A DNA stretch of 64,000 nt from Brassica napus (taxonomy: Eukaryota; Streptophyta; Magnoliopsida; Brassicales; Brassicaceae), in NCBI RefSeq assembly GCF_020379485.1, contig NC_063447.1:60935452-60999451 (forward strand), read 5' to 3'. The position numbers and the translations under genes were made by a program. This document shows, in pieces, positions 35,503-46,400 of this stretch. The notes beneath the pieces are model-generated. The model saw nothing but the letters and a program-made list of their open reading frames with translations, had not been told where the DNA came from and made no database searches. The stretch's first letter is position 1; every line of letters begins with the position of its first letter.

Positions 35503-36087
35503 ATGAGCTCTGATAACAGAGATGATGATCATTTCGACCGTTCGTTCTGGCAAAACTCGACTTCTTACGATGGCACCAGCAAGATCTTACTTCTCACCAT
35601 CGTTACTTTCTCTATCATTATCCTCATCGTCTTTGTGTATCATCTTTACGCTAGATTCATCCTCCACCGCCGTAGATCAACCTTCCAAGGCCTCTCCTTC
35701 TCCGTCGTGTCTCAGCCGCCCATACGTGGTCTCGACACACTTGTCATTGCATCTCTCCCTACATTCGTCGTTGGAGTCAACGGTGGTGACGTCTCGGCCA
35801 CGGAATGTCCGGTGTGTCTAAGCTTGTTGGAGGAGAAAGATACGGCGAGGATGTTACCAAACTGCAAGCACGTTTTCCACGTGACATGCGTTGATACATG
35901 GCTCACCACGTGCTCCACTTGTCCCGTTTGTCGAACTGAAGTCGAGCCGAGTCAAAGGCTTGTGCCTGAGCCAAGAGAAGGACCAGCTGGCGGCGGTGCA
36001 TCGCCGTTAGATTTAACGGCGGCATCTTCGTCGGATAATAAAACTCGCGTTGACCAAGATCGTGTATTGGACCTAGAAAGACAATGA
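35503..36087 (+). CDS. ATL40: RING-H2 finger protein ATL40-like E3 ubiquitin ligase
   Basis: This intronless gene encodes 194 residues. A membrane helix (ILLLTIVTFSIIILIVFVYHL, residues about 28-48) is followed by basic residues and the ATL family GLD motif (RGLDTLVIASLP). The RING-H2 domain covers about residues 102-143: CPVC, then LPNCKHVFHVTCVDTWL, then CSTCPVC, with the proline before the third cysteine pair intact. ATL proteins are membrane-anchored E3 ligases, many induced early by elicitors. The next gene is a close tandem paralogue with the same C-terminal LVPEPREGP motif. It fits At2g42350. Confidence 0.92.
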   Translation: MSSDNRDDDHFDRSFWQNSTSYDGTSKILLLTIVTFSIIILIVFVYHLYARFILHRRRSTFQGLSFSVVSQPPIRGLDTLVIASLPTFVVGVNGGDVSATECPVCLSLLEEKDTARMLPNCKHVFHVTCVDTWLTTCSTCPVCRTEVEPSQRLVPEPREGPAGGGASPLDLTAASSSDNKTRVDQDRVLDLERQ

Positions 36088-36901
36088 ATAGATACACATA
36101 CCACGATAGTTAAATCTTTAATTTATGTAAAATAGTACTCTTGTTCCTTCGTAATTTTTATTGTCTTACTAAAATATTTTGTAATGTGTAAATCTTTTGT
36201 ATGTTACTGTAGGAAATGCACATTATAGTACAAAGCCATTGTTGATTAACGTGTGAAAAATATAAGAAGAAAAAGGTGTTGAACTTGTAATATTTTCAAA
36301 GTGTGTCTACACCGAAGACTCTTCTTCGAGTCAAACTATATGGTTCCCTTCCCACACATTACCTCCCCACACGTTTTTACCTTTAATTTTCTTATTTTCT
36401 TGACCATGGACATTTTACATTATTTCTAGTCATATATTGAGATTTAACTGAATCTTCATTTTGTTGACCAGAAAAAAACTGTCTTATCATTTCTTTATAA
36501 AATATTGAAATGCAATCTCTATTTAATTAAATGTACGAATTTTTATGCATAAAACAAAGATGTCATATGCGTTTACTGAAATATTAATTTTTGAATCAAA
36601 CATCAAAAAGTTAAAGATTAATATTTGAGTAAGTTAGGGATCAATAACATTAAAAAGTTGAATAATAGATCTAGAGTATATAAACTTTTTTTGGTTCTTG
36701 AAAAGCCTATAGGCTTTAGTATTTCCACTTTCCACAATCCAAGTTCAGTCAACATTGGGGAATTTCTACTTTCTGATTATATCTACTTTTCTGATTAAAC
36801 TAAAGTATGAACCTAGGAACAAGACATTGCAATAAGTACTCTATTTCTTATATAATACATCAGAAGTTATTAAGAACTTTTGTTCACTTCCCTTCTTTAC
36901 A
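36088..36901 (+). promoter_or_regulatory. ATL41 promoter with two W-box cores and a TATA box
   Basis: The spacer between the tandem ATL genes carries TTGACC at 36,400-36,405 and 36,464-36,469, the W-box core bound by WRKY factors, and tatataa at 36,849-36,855, about 47 bp before the ATG. The motifs are seen; their use is inferred. It parallels the ATL40 upstream region (both contain gactcttcttc(a/g)agtc, near 35,080 and 36,317), so the promoter was duplicated along with the gene. Confidence 0.45.
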
Positions 36902-37594
36902 ATGAGCTCCAACGATAGAGATCATACATGGCCCAACGGTCAAGACCACCACTCGTTCTGGCCAAACCCTTCTCATTACGATCCCACCAGCAAGATCATG
37001 CTCGCAGCAGTCATCTCTTCATCAGCAGTTATCCTCATCATCATCACTCTTCATCTCTACGCAAGATTCATTCTCCGTCGCCGTAGAGAAGCTAGCAGCT
37101 TCCGTGGCCTCCCCGTCGTATTACGCCACCCTTTGCAAACGCCAAAACGTGGCCTCGACTCAACAGTCATCGCTTCGCTCCCCACATTCACCGTTGGAGC
37201 CAGAAGTGACGTTGCGGCCGCTACTGAATGTGCGGTGTGTCTTAGCGTGTTTGAGGAGCAAGACACGGCGAGAGAGTTGCCGAACTGTAGACATGTTTTT
37301 CATGTTGACTGTATTGACACGTGGCTCACCACTTGCTCTACTTGTCCTGTTTGTCGGAATGAAGTTCAGCCGAGGTTGAGACTTGTGCCTGAGCCAAGAG
37401 AAGGACCAGTTGGCGATGTTGCCTCTGGCTCACCACCGACTGCACCGTCGTCGTTGGAGGAAGTCAGGCTAAACTCTTCGTCGGTTTCACGATTAGACTC
37501 GTTTAGGAGAATCTTGACAAGAGAAAGATCTTCTAACAGTATCAGTCATTCTTGTGCTGGCCAAGAACATGTAGTGGAACTTGAGAGACATTGA
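36902..37594 (+). CDS. ATL41: RING-H2 finger protein ATL41-like E3 ubiquitin ligase
   Basis: This intronless gene encodes 230 residues. The layout matches ATL40: a short hydrophilic N-terminus with DHTWPNGQDHHSFWPN, a membrane helix (about residues 30-50), the basic cluster RRRRE, the GLD motif (RGLDSTVIASLPTF), and a RING-H2 with CAVC, LPNCRHVFHVDCIDTWL and CSTCPVC. The C-terminus is longer and serine-rich and ends VVELERH, compared with VLDLERQ in its neighbour. It fits At2g42360. It likely ubiquitinates targets at an endomembrane or the plasma membrane. It is a tandem duplicate of ATL40, 814 bp away. Confidence 0.92.
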   Translation: MSSNDRDHTWPNGQDHHSFWPNPSHYDPTSKIMLAAVISSSAVILIIITLHLYARFILRRRREASSFRGLPVVLRHPLQTPKRGLDSTVIASLPTFTVGARSDVAAATECAVCLSVFEEQDTARELPNCRHVFHVDCIDTWLTTCSTCPVCRNEVQPRLRLVPEPREGPVGDVASGSPPTAPSSLEEVRLNSSSVSRLDSFRRILTRERSSNSISHSCAGQEHVVELERH

Positions 37595-38058
37595 GTCGAC
37601 ATTAAATATATACATATAAATCATACTAAAGTTTATTTTTGTATTACGAAACTCGTTTATATTTTTTTGAAATGTAGTGAAACAATATTTATGTCAGTCA
37701 AAAGAATACATATTAATACAAAGCTTAACTCTTCATGGTGGTAATAGAGTAGAGCTAAATATCAGTGCTTCACAATGCCCCAGAACCAACTGTTTCTGAG
37801 ATCATCGAGTATAGATAGATAAGGGAAGTGATCTTTCTGTCTAAAAAACATGAGAGCTTCAAAAGCATTTTGGAACACAGAAACATGACAGGAGAGTTGC
37901 AAACTTTTTTTGGACAATCCTAATGGTTTTAGAAGAGTAAACAATACGAAGCTAAATGAATTTACAAACCATGGGTAAAGATCAGACCCCTCACCCTATT
38001 AACACTCACCATCAAAGAGGTTAACTAGTAGTCAGATAAAAGCAGAGACTGAAAACCA
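37595..38058. other. Spacer between ATL41 and VOZ2
   Basis: This holds the 3' untranslated regions of ATL41 (plus) and VOZ2 (minus). A short minus-strand frame at 37,762-37,944 has no recognised relatives. In Arabidopsis this position also holds bZIP34 and another gene, which are missing here. Confidence 0.45.
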
Positions 38059-39874
38059 TCACTGATGTGATGATGGCTCAGGCTCGTTTGCTACTGTTGC
38101 AGGAACCGGAGTGTCTTGAGTTGCTACCTTAACTCCTTTGGTAGACTTTGTACGACCTTTTGTTGGAGGCGAGGGTTTGTCCGAAGCAACCTCAGGTGTC
38201 AAATGTCCCATCTTCTCCATCTTCTTCTGCAAATCAGCTAGAGGGTCTTTCGCGACTCTTCCCTTGGGACTCTTCTTTCCATTTGTTACTTTGAGCTCTA
38301 GTCTGTATAATGCACACACATCGGATTCGTTGATCTGGTACTCGAAGAGATGCCACTCGAAGAGACCAGGAGGTTGTGGATCCATATAGTAAGATCTCTT
38401 CTGCCCTTCTTGCTCTTTCATCAGCTGTTTCCTTGATTCATGCCACCCTCTTCCGCTGTAATCTGGGAGTGATCTCTGCTTTCGGTTTCCACTATCGTAT
38501 GCTCTTCTCGGTTTGTCGAAGAAGAGCCATTCTCTAATGGTTTCACCCTCAACCAGCTCGAGATGAAATAGCTCTGCAAGTATAAACACAGTTAACAAAA
38601 GGGTCAGGCGACAAAAAAAGTAATTAACTCATAAACTCGCATATGGTCTCACCTGCTGCGTTCCATGGGCATTTTGTGTTAACAGCTCCTTCACACTCTG
38701 GGATGCCAACATTCTTACCAAGAGTCTTTGCACGAAGAGCATCAATCAAGAGATTATCTTTCAAACTAATGCCTCCTGGTCTTAGAACAGGTGCTGCGCC
38801 AGGGGAATCTTCGTTCAGAGCTAGGTTCCCATGGTAGTCACTGCAGTAGTCGAGGTACCAGTCAGATCCGTGAGCAGGCCTTGTGCAGTCCCATAGTGCA
38901 CACTTCGGTCCCAAGAAGGCAGAAGGAGGAGGAGGCACACGGACACTTTGTGGAGTAGTGAAGTCAGTGTAGTTCTCAGACGCGTCAAGCTTAATGGAAG
39001 GGCTGTTGTTGAACTCCTGGCGCACTTCTGAGAGATGGTAATCCAACTGAGAAGCTATATCCAAGTTGCTCTGGACATGGAAATCAGGAGCGGTGTTTAT
39101 GCTTGGGTCGAACTCTTGAAATGCAAAGTGGAGTTGCTGGTCATGCGGTTGGGTGTTATTAACAGCTTCCTGAGATAGAAAAGACGAAATATAAGAAATA
39201 ACCAATCAAATTCAAACTAAAACAAGAATGAACAAAGATCAAACATAATATTGTAGAAGACAATTTGGACAGATCCTTGTAACAGAGACTATCATAATCA
39301 CACTATCAATCTGACGCTAGCTCACCTCAAAACCACTGGAGAAATTAACGTGGAAAGGACTTTGACAAAAAGGCTCCTCATCTATCCATTCCAAATGTTC
39401 TGGAGGGGGGCACAAGCTTTGATCAAAACCGTCAGGCTTAGGTGCAGCGTGTTCCTTCAAAGAACTAGTCGCATCATCCTCTTCGTCGTTTAGTTTCAAC
39501 AAACGAGCTATCTCCTCAGAGAACTGGCTAATACTCCCACCCTGCACACGTTATCAAATCTCAAAATCACTACAAAATCAAGCCAAACAAACAAAAAGCA
39601 CGAATCTTTATCATTCAACGAAAGCTATGATCCGATCCACTAAAGTCCAAGACTTACGAACCAGAAGAGAAGATTCAGGAGAAGGAGCGGTGAGCTCAGC
39701 TTGCCACTCACGAAGATTCTGAGAGATCTGAGCTTCCAAAACCGCGTGATCACCAACCCTCCCTTCCTTCCTAGCAGCCTGGAGATGGGAGAACCTCTCC
39801 TGGAGTTGCATTAGCTTCTCCACCAGATTCTGATGGGAAGAAGACACACATGTGATCTTCTCATGGTTCGACAT
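38059..39874 (-). CDS. VOZ2: Transcription factor VOZ2
   Basis: Four minus-strand exons, 39,874-39,662, 39,541-39,326, 39,169-38,653 and 38,573-38,059, join to give 486 residues. The N-terminal domain starts MSNHEKI and is helical ([23 protein letters not shown]). The conserved B domain holds the zinc-binding cysteines and histidine (CALWDC, then DYCSDYH) and the basic DNA-binding and dimerisation region ([20 protein letters not shown]). VOZ proteins bind GCGTNx7ACGC as dimers and act downstream of phytochrome B in flowering and in stress responses. The first intron uses donor CTG|GTTCGT, chosen because it keeps frame and yields the SSLLGGSISQF junction expected of VOZ2. A CT/GA microsatellite lies just upstream of the start. 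Confidence 0.92.
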
Positions 39875-39887
39875 TCTCCTTTTCCCT

Positions 39888-39912
39888 CCTCTCTCTCTCT
39901 CTCTCTCTCTCT
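39888..39912. repeat. CT microsatellite in the VOZ2 leader
   Basis: About ten ct dinucleotides lie immediately 5' of the VOZ2 ATG, reading as GA on the gene strand. Confidence 0.8.
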
Positions 39913-40489
39913 GCACAGAATCTCAAAAATTCCGATTGCAGAAAATCAAAATCAATACAAACTAATCATCGGTCGATCTCAAACCCTAAATCAATACTCA
40001 ACTTAATTAAAAATGGGAGAAAAAGCCAAACACACAAAAATTGAAATCGATTCGAAGATGCTCACAGTTTCGATTGGGATTGATACAGCTCCGATGGAGG
40101 AAAAGATGAATTAGGAAGAGGAGTTTTCGAGACGAAGAAGAAGCAGTGAGATTATACAGCGAAGAAGACGAAGAAGGAAGGAGTCCACCACCACGAGTCG
40201 TCGTCGTCGTCTACTTTTTTTTAGTTGCTGCGAATAAAAACCGACGACGTGATTTCTATATATACGGCCCATTTTGGCCCGGTAAATATCGGCCCATTAA
40301 TGACCCGTTTGGAAATTCAAAAATATCGCGCGAGAGAGAAAGAATCATAGGAGTCTTCTCTTATGAAAAATAGAAAAAATGAAGAGAGAAAATGTAAAAG
40401 TTTCTTATTTGAAAGATTATGTTAATGTTTTATCCTTTGCTATGTGTCGAATTTTTAATTATCGAATATTAAAATTTGGTGTGATTAGA

Positions 40490-40770
40490 AACTCATTGGG
40501 TCCGATTGGTAATTGCTGTATCTTTAAAAATTTTACTGTAGAAAAAAATCTGTAGACTTTTTTGCTGTGTCTTTAGATTTTATTGCTTTAGAATTTTATG
40601 GAAATCTCTAAAAAATTACTCTGGATTTTTGGCTTTACAGAACACTTGTACAGCTGTAGGTTATTTCAATAGCTATGGTTTTGAAATTTTATTAAATGTT
40701 GATTTCTATGAATTTAATGCTGTAGAAATAAATGGAGCTGTGGATAACACCTACAACCACTGCCAATCAC
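40490..40770. repeat. Dispersed repeat, copy 1 (related to 46,225-46,400)
   Basis: The segment contains tttagattttattgctttag, aattttatggaaa and cacttgtacagctgtaggtt. These recur inverted at 46,225-46,400 as aacctacagctgtacaagtg and ttccataaaattctacagc. A non-autonomous transposon family is likely. Confidence 0.6.
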
Positions 40771-40802
40771 ATCCATTATGTTTGTTAACCAATGTTGATC
40801 TT

Positions 40803-41121
40803 AGGACATCTCCAATGGAACACTATGTTTTCTTCTATATTTTACACTAAAATAGAATAACTCTATTATAGAGTTGGATTTGCTCCAATGGTTCACTCTA
40901 TATCGAGTTACACTATAATAGAGTAAAATATAGAGGAATATTATTTTTTTACTCTATAATGTAATTCTATATTTAGAGTAAAAAAACAATATTCTTCTAT
41001 ATTTCACTATATTATAGTGTAACTCTATTATAAAGTGAACCATTAGAGCAAATCTAATTTTATAATAGAGTTACTCTATTTTAGTATAGAAGAAAAAATA
41101 ATGTTCCATTGGAGATAGTCT
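40803..41121. mobile_element. Foldback MITE
   Basis: The left end catctccaatggaacactat matches the inverted right end attatgttccattggagata. Internal blocks (ctctattatagagtt and variants) are also palindromic, so most of the 319 bp can fold on itself. The target duplication is unclear; TA lies on both sides. Confidence 0.75.
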
Positions 41122-42371
41122 ATTTGACAATTTCTTGTTAGAATAAAAAACTTCCTTGGAAACCAGATATTTTGTCTAAACGATCCGGAAGATGTGGTTC
41201 TACACGCTAATAATTCATCCAAAAAAGATTTGTTTACCAAACTAAAATATACTCATGTTTTTTTTTTTTTTTTTTTTTGAAAATTAATATACTCATGTTT
41301 TGAAAACTGGAAAAATTGTATAGTATATGTTATATGGTATGGTCTCGAAGGATAAATACCAAAGAGGGTCTATGATTTATTTAGGTGGGCTGTTTTTTTG
41401 TGTGTCCCATTCTCAAATCTCGTTTGTGACATTAACATAGTAGATACGTTCGTTAATTAGTCTCAATTTAAAATGTAAGTTTGTTAAATCTTAAGGCCAG
41501 CAAAACGTCATTGTCTATGTCGTTAATGCAAACACAAGCCTTGTTTATTTCCTTTATTGTTCAGTTTCTACTCAATGTCAAAATCAACTACTAATACTTT
41601 GATTTCTTTTAGCCCTCTACCACTGCAATCTATTGCTAATAAAATCATACCCATCTCTCAATACCATAAGAGGAAATGTGTTTTTGATACATTTAACATA
41701 TAGCTTGGTACATATTTATCTATATTTGTGTGTTTATAAATGTGCAGATATAATGAAGAGAACTGTGGAGGAATATGATGAAAATGAAGTGGCAAGTGAT
41801 CTCCTGCTAGATATTAATGCAAAACAGAGTCCCCATACTACAATAACATTGGTCTCAAGTAACTTCCAGTTATAGTAATAAACAGACACGTTGCAGGCAT
41901 GAGCATCATGAGGAAAGTAGTCTCCATTCAATTCCTCTCTCTCTGTTTCTTAATCATGAAACTACCTCTTTGTCTCTTTCTTTCTTTATTTTTTTTTTCC
42001 ACTCATCAAATCTAATCGAAAATAGCCTAGCTATACTCATTATTCTCCAATATATCTGACCAAACATGTAACAGACTATAAAACCCTAATAAATGATCGT
42101 CCATACACTTAAAGACAACCTCAAGTAATGATAAATTAAAACCACCTCTTCTATATAACACAGTAAGTTCTCCTCCATATCTCTTCCTCTTCCTTAAATC
42201 ACCAGCAAGCTCAAAACTCAAAGTCTCTATCTATCTAGGGTCTTCATCTTTCTCCACTTTTATTCTTACTTGCTTCTGAAGTAATGTTATACACTCTTTA
42301 TATAACATCTTTTTGTTTATATCACGCAGGTGAGTATCATCCTTATTCATCATCAGCATCTGTTGGAGAAT
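41122..42371 (+). promoter_or_regulatory. ZFP11 upstream region
   Basis: A 22-base T run lies near 41,258. A short frame at 41,753-41,875 follows a good acceptor (tgtgcagatata) and begins MKRTVEEYDENEVASDLLLD. It could be a small exon or upstream ORF of a nearby gene, but is not convincing alone. The last 300 bases are the ZFP11 leader and promoter. Confidence 0.35.
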
Positions 42372-43007
42372 ATGAAGAGGACACATTTGGCAAGTTTCAG
42401 CAGCAAAAACAAAACCCAAGAAGAAGAAGGTGACACTAGTGGTAACGACAGAGTCATCATGAATCTCTACAATAGCTATGAAGCTGGGCTGATCCCATGG
42501 CCTCCCAAGAACTACACTTGCAGCTTCTGCAGGAGGGATTTTAGATCTGCTCAAGCACTTGGAGGACACATGAATGTTCACAGAAGAGACAGAGCAAAAC
42601 TCAGACAGATCCCTTCTTGGCTCTTTGAACCTCACCAACACGTACCTGTTGGCAACCCTAACCCTAATTTTGGCTCTTCTTCTCCTTCAACGACGCCAGC
42701 TCATCTTGAACCTTCCCTAACCAACCAAATATCCAAAACGACTCCTTTTTCTTCTGACCGGTTCGATCTTTTGGATTATACTACTAGCCATGGAGGTTCG
42801 ATGAAGGAAAGAGAGAAGAACAAGAGCAATGTGTGCAGCAGAGAGCTCAAGAAGAGTGCCATAGATTCATGCCATGCTGCAAAATGTGAGATAAGTCGTG
42901 GGGAGATGAACGACAAGAAACATGGAGTCGCCAGGTTGGAGCTTGGGATGGATTTGAGGAATCCAAAACAAGTTCTTGATTTGGAGCTTCGACTTGGCTG
43001 CCTTTAA
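42372..43007 (+). CDS. ZFP11: C2H2 zinc finger protein 11
   Basis: This intronless gene encodes 211 residues. One C2H2 finger lies at about residues 49-71 ([21 protein letters not shown]) with the plant-specific QALGGH motif intact. A basic RRDRAKLRQ tail follows and serine-rich sequence fills the middle. The C-terminal LDLELRL is an EAR-type repression motif. It is probably a nuclear transcriptional repressor of the SUPERMAN-like class. Sequence and position between VOZ2 and LBD16 fit At2g42410. The start at [10 protein letters not shown] is chosen by family match; the longer open frame upstream starts at a non-ATG codon. Confidence 0.93.
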   Translation: MKRTHLASFSSKNKTQEEEGDTSGNDRVIMNLYNSYEAGLIPWPPKNYTCSFCRRDFRSAQALGGHMNVHRRDRAKLRQIPSWLFEPHQHVPVGNPNPNFGSSSPSTTPAHLEPSLTNQISKTTPFSSDRFDLLDYTTSHGGSMKEREKNKSNVCSRELKKSAIDSCHAAKCEISRGEMNDKKHGVARLELGMDLRNPKQVLDLELRLGCL

Positions 43008-44775
43008 ATAACTTTAGTTAATAATTTAACTACAAGATTATATATTTATATGTAAGATATGTACGTATAGCTGAGCAGTGAGCAAGAGATTGTGATTGCA
43101 TTTAGGCTAATGAAATTTAATGGTATTATTAATTACGTGCTTTTTAATGAAATGCAAGTTAAAAATAAAAATAAACAAAGTTGGAAAAAGCCGATCCAGT
43201 TACTTTCTAGGGACTAGGGCTTTGTACATTTACAAAAATTGGTTAAAAATATTCAAGAATTCATTTTTAATTTGAGTTGTAGAATATTTTTTTTTGTTAT
43301 TTCTCCTATTTTCCACTATATAGGAAAGTATAGATAAACAAAACACCAACACTTGTATTTTTTTGCCTTATTATTGGTGTTAAGTTTGTCAAAAAAAAAC
43401 TTGGTAAAATTAAGTTTAAGTTTGTCAATTTCAAGCATCCAATACGTAATTTGTAATATATGAAATAGTATAATATTAGTATAGTCAATATTTAATAATC
43501 TATAAATTCATAGTAGAATTACGTAAAGTAGGAGCTAGATAAAAATAACATAAAGTGGCTTGCATGTGTATGTGGGTATTAAGAAAGGAAAAAGTGATAA
43601 AGATTGCATTATTATGAGATGGGTTGATGTCTGATGAGACACAGAGACGCATGCGACAAAGTGGTACTATGAAACAAATAAAGATGGATGATGATCAATT
43701 GACTTATGAATAGTTAATATTTTCATCTTTTTTCACTCACCATCACATATAAAGCTTAGTTTTGTATAGTAATTACATATATTATATATATAACTCTCAT
43801 GCATGTCATGGTATGTGTGTGTTAAATTGTCTGATATAAACTATATTTATGTAACCTCTTAAAAAACCTATATGTATGTATCCTATCCATACATATACTA
43901 ATAATGAATGTACAGAGTAGACGCAGATCAAGAGCAAAGAATGTAGGAGACAAGATTAGAAAATCAGAAAACAAGTGATGTGAAAAGGAAACAAGAAAAT
44001 GGAATGTTTGGTCAATACATTTGGGATGTTTGTGGTTTCCCATGAACAAATTTAATTTGACATTTTCCATCTTCCCCAACAATTTTAATTCAATATACAA
44101 ACCCCATCATCACCTTTCCATTTTTAGAATCTATCACTTTCCTCACTAATCTCTACCTTCCCGATCGATTCTTCCCTTTTCTATGAATAATAATTACAAT
44201 GAGCTTGTTTGTGTTTGAGTGATGTGAAAGGTAAGAGTTTTTGGGTCATGCACTCCAATATTTTTTCTCTTCTTACATATTTTCCCCGAGTTTCTTAGAT
44301 TTCTTATTCCTATATTGTCAATTCTACTCGCACCAGTTGATATACTATAAGAAAGTCTTTAGGTTTGGTTGTTGCTTCTTGTAATGTGAGGAATTGATTA
44401 GAGCAAACACATAGATTATTTGGCTAAAAATGTAAGACTTAAAGAATTTGTTAACTGTCCAATCACATTGACTTATGTCTCAATCTCAAAATCACATGTT
44501 TCTAGTTAATTGTTATGTCCTCTCACCGGCTCTTTTCAACCCAAGATTCTCTTAGTTACTTTGTCTACGACTCTACGGTGACTGATCTCTAGAACCGCGT
44601 GACGTACATAATTATACTCTAATATACACTAAAATATATATATATATATATATAGGAGCTGAATGTGAGGAAAAATGTTCATACTTCGACCAAAGAACAC
44701 AAATGAAAATGAGAACGTTGCTATTTGAAATAAGAAGTTTTAGTGATTAACTGCACTAACAAAATTAACACCGAA
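43008..44775. other. AT-rich intergenic DNA between ZFP11 and the tRNA
   Basis: No gene or strong repeat was seen apart from a TA microsatellite at about 44,636-44,655. Short frames at 43,306 and 43,822 lack coding character. Confidence 0.5.
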
Positions 44776-44846
44776 GCACCAGTGGTCTAGTGGTAGAATA
44801 GTACCCTGCCACGGTACAGACCCGGGTTCGATTACCGGCTGGTGCA
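44776..44846 (+). tRNA. tRNA-Gly (GCC), with a C61-to-A change
   Basis: The 71-base sequence has acceptor stem GCACCAG/CTGGTGC, A box region TGGTCTAGTGGT, anticodon loop CTGCCAC with anticodon GCC at 44,808-44,810, and discriminator A. A T run at 44,851-44,855 fits a pol III terminator. The T arm reads CCGGG-TTCGATT-ACCGG: position 61, the nearly invariant cytosine pairing with G53, is A (44,834). This also breaks the B box. The gene may be a weak or dead copy. Confidence 0.9.
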
Positions 44847-44850
44847 ATAC

Positions 44851-44855
44851 TTTTT
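44851..44855 (+). terminator. Pol III T-run terminator of tRNA-Gly
   Basis: Five T residues begin four bases past the mature 3' end, as usual for plant tRNA genes. Confidence 0.6.
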
Positions 44856-44964
44856 AAATTACATATTTATGGAGCCATACTATTCAAGCCATTTGGGCTT
44901 CAACGGCCCATTTTTCTTTTCAATCCGTAATCACTATCAGTCCCTCGAATATTTGTTGAGAAAT

Positions 44965-45832
44965 TATAGGGTTGTTCAATATGGTAAAACCGAACCGTAC
45001 CGAACCGAACTGAAATAGACAATATGGTTTGGATATAGTTTGGTATATAACCGATTAAACCGAATAAAATCGATTAAAAATAGAAACATGTAAATATGTA
45101 TCTATTTTATAACAATACATGAAAATCTATTTGTTATATAAGTTAAATTTGTGTTAATAACTATTACCATAATGTTATAGTAATAAAGAACCTTATATAA
45201 TTTGTATAACACTTGAAATATAATTAAATAACAATACATCGCAATTCAGACATCTTATTTTCTAAGTTTTTTTTTTTATCTTTTTGCTTTATTTTAGTAT
45301 TCACTAAATTAATATGAAGATGATAAATTTGATGGAAAATAATTAATGGAAAATTTTCACAACTTTTTTCTTATCTATAAACAAACAGAGTTTCGTGTTC
45401 AATCTAAAAAGCAAGACTTTAATGAACACTAAATATGGAATAGTGGAAAAACTTTTTTTTCATGTTTCTGTTTTGTTTCATATTTTTATTTTCAAAATTT
45501 CAGGCTCTGATTTTAATTATAGATTTGATGATTTTATTTGATGGTAGAAGCATTTTTACGTTTTTGTTCATTTATTTGAACATGTAATATATTTTTAATA
45601 AATGACTGTGTTGACAATATGACTCTAAAATTCATTTTATATGTTCTCAAACTAAATAATTATGTTTTTTGGTATAAAACCGAATAAACCGAAAACCGAC
45701 GGTATATAAACCGAACCGAACCGAAGTAAATATGGATTTAGAATGGTAGTTATATTTTTCTAACCGAAATACCGAAAACCGAAAAAAAACGAACCTAAAC
45801 CGAACTGATATCCGGATTGAACACCCCTACTT
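44965..45832. mobile_element. Non-coding element with terminal inverted motif and accgaaccgaa-rich ends
   Basis: The left end agggttgttcaatatgg is an imperfect inverse of the right end ccggattgaacacccct. Both ends are dense in aaccgaaccgaa-type words, and the interior (45,090-45,650) is AT-rich and non-coding. No target duplication was found. Class unknown. Confidence 0.5.
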
Positions 45833-45999
45833 AAGGTGAACCATTCAATAGTGTTTGAGTATTTGATATTTGATATTTTTTAAAAAAGAAAATAAAATTG
45901 AATATCCAAATTAGATTATATTTTTAAAATAAAATAATAAAAATACATAAAAATAGTTACAAAAAATAAATTAATTAATATTGTTAAGTCTTCAGCAAA

Positions 46000-46225
46000 A
46001 TATTAAACCCTATACCCTAAATTCTAAACCCTAAATCCTAACTTAAACTTTGGATAAACTCTAAACCGTTAGAAAATCTTAAACCCTAAATCATACATTA
46101 AAAACTAAATTTTAATAACACTAAATCCTAAATCCTAATCCCTAAACCCTAAACCCTTGGGTAAACTCTGAACCCTTGGGTAAACTCTGAACCCTTGGAG
46201 AAATTATAAACTCTAGGGTTCAATA
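46000..46225. repeat. Interstitial telomere-like (ccctaaa) degenerate repeat
   Basis: Many variants of the plant telomere heptamer occur (ccctaaa, aaaccctaaat, ctaaaccctaaaccct), with a short tandem cccttgggtaaactctgaac at 46,155-46,200. Confidence 0.7.
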
Positions 46226-46400
46226 ACCTACAGCTGTACAAGTGCTCTGTAGAACCAAATATCCAAAACAATTTTTAGTGCTTTCCATAAAATTCTACAG
46301 CAATAAAATCTAAAGCCACATAAAAAAAATTTACTCATTTTTTTCTAAAACAAAAATTTTAAAACTACCGCTATTACCGATCAGGGTTAAACTATGATAT
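46225..46400. repeat. Dispersed repeat, copy 2 (inverted relative to 40,490-40,770)
   Basis: It shares tacagctgtacaagtg, ataaaattctacagcaataa and aatctaaagcca with the complement of copy 1. Confidence 0.6.

Noticed and set aside
41753..41875. Short frame MKRTVEEYDENEV as a gene
   Set aside because: Only 40 codons, no domain; kept as a note in the ZFP11 upstream region.
43822..44100. 92-codon minus-strand frame in the ZFP11-LBD16 spacer
   Set aside because: AT-driven hydrophobic composition, no splice context and no family features.
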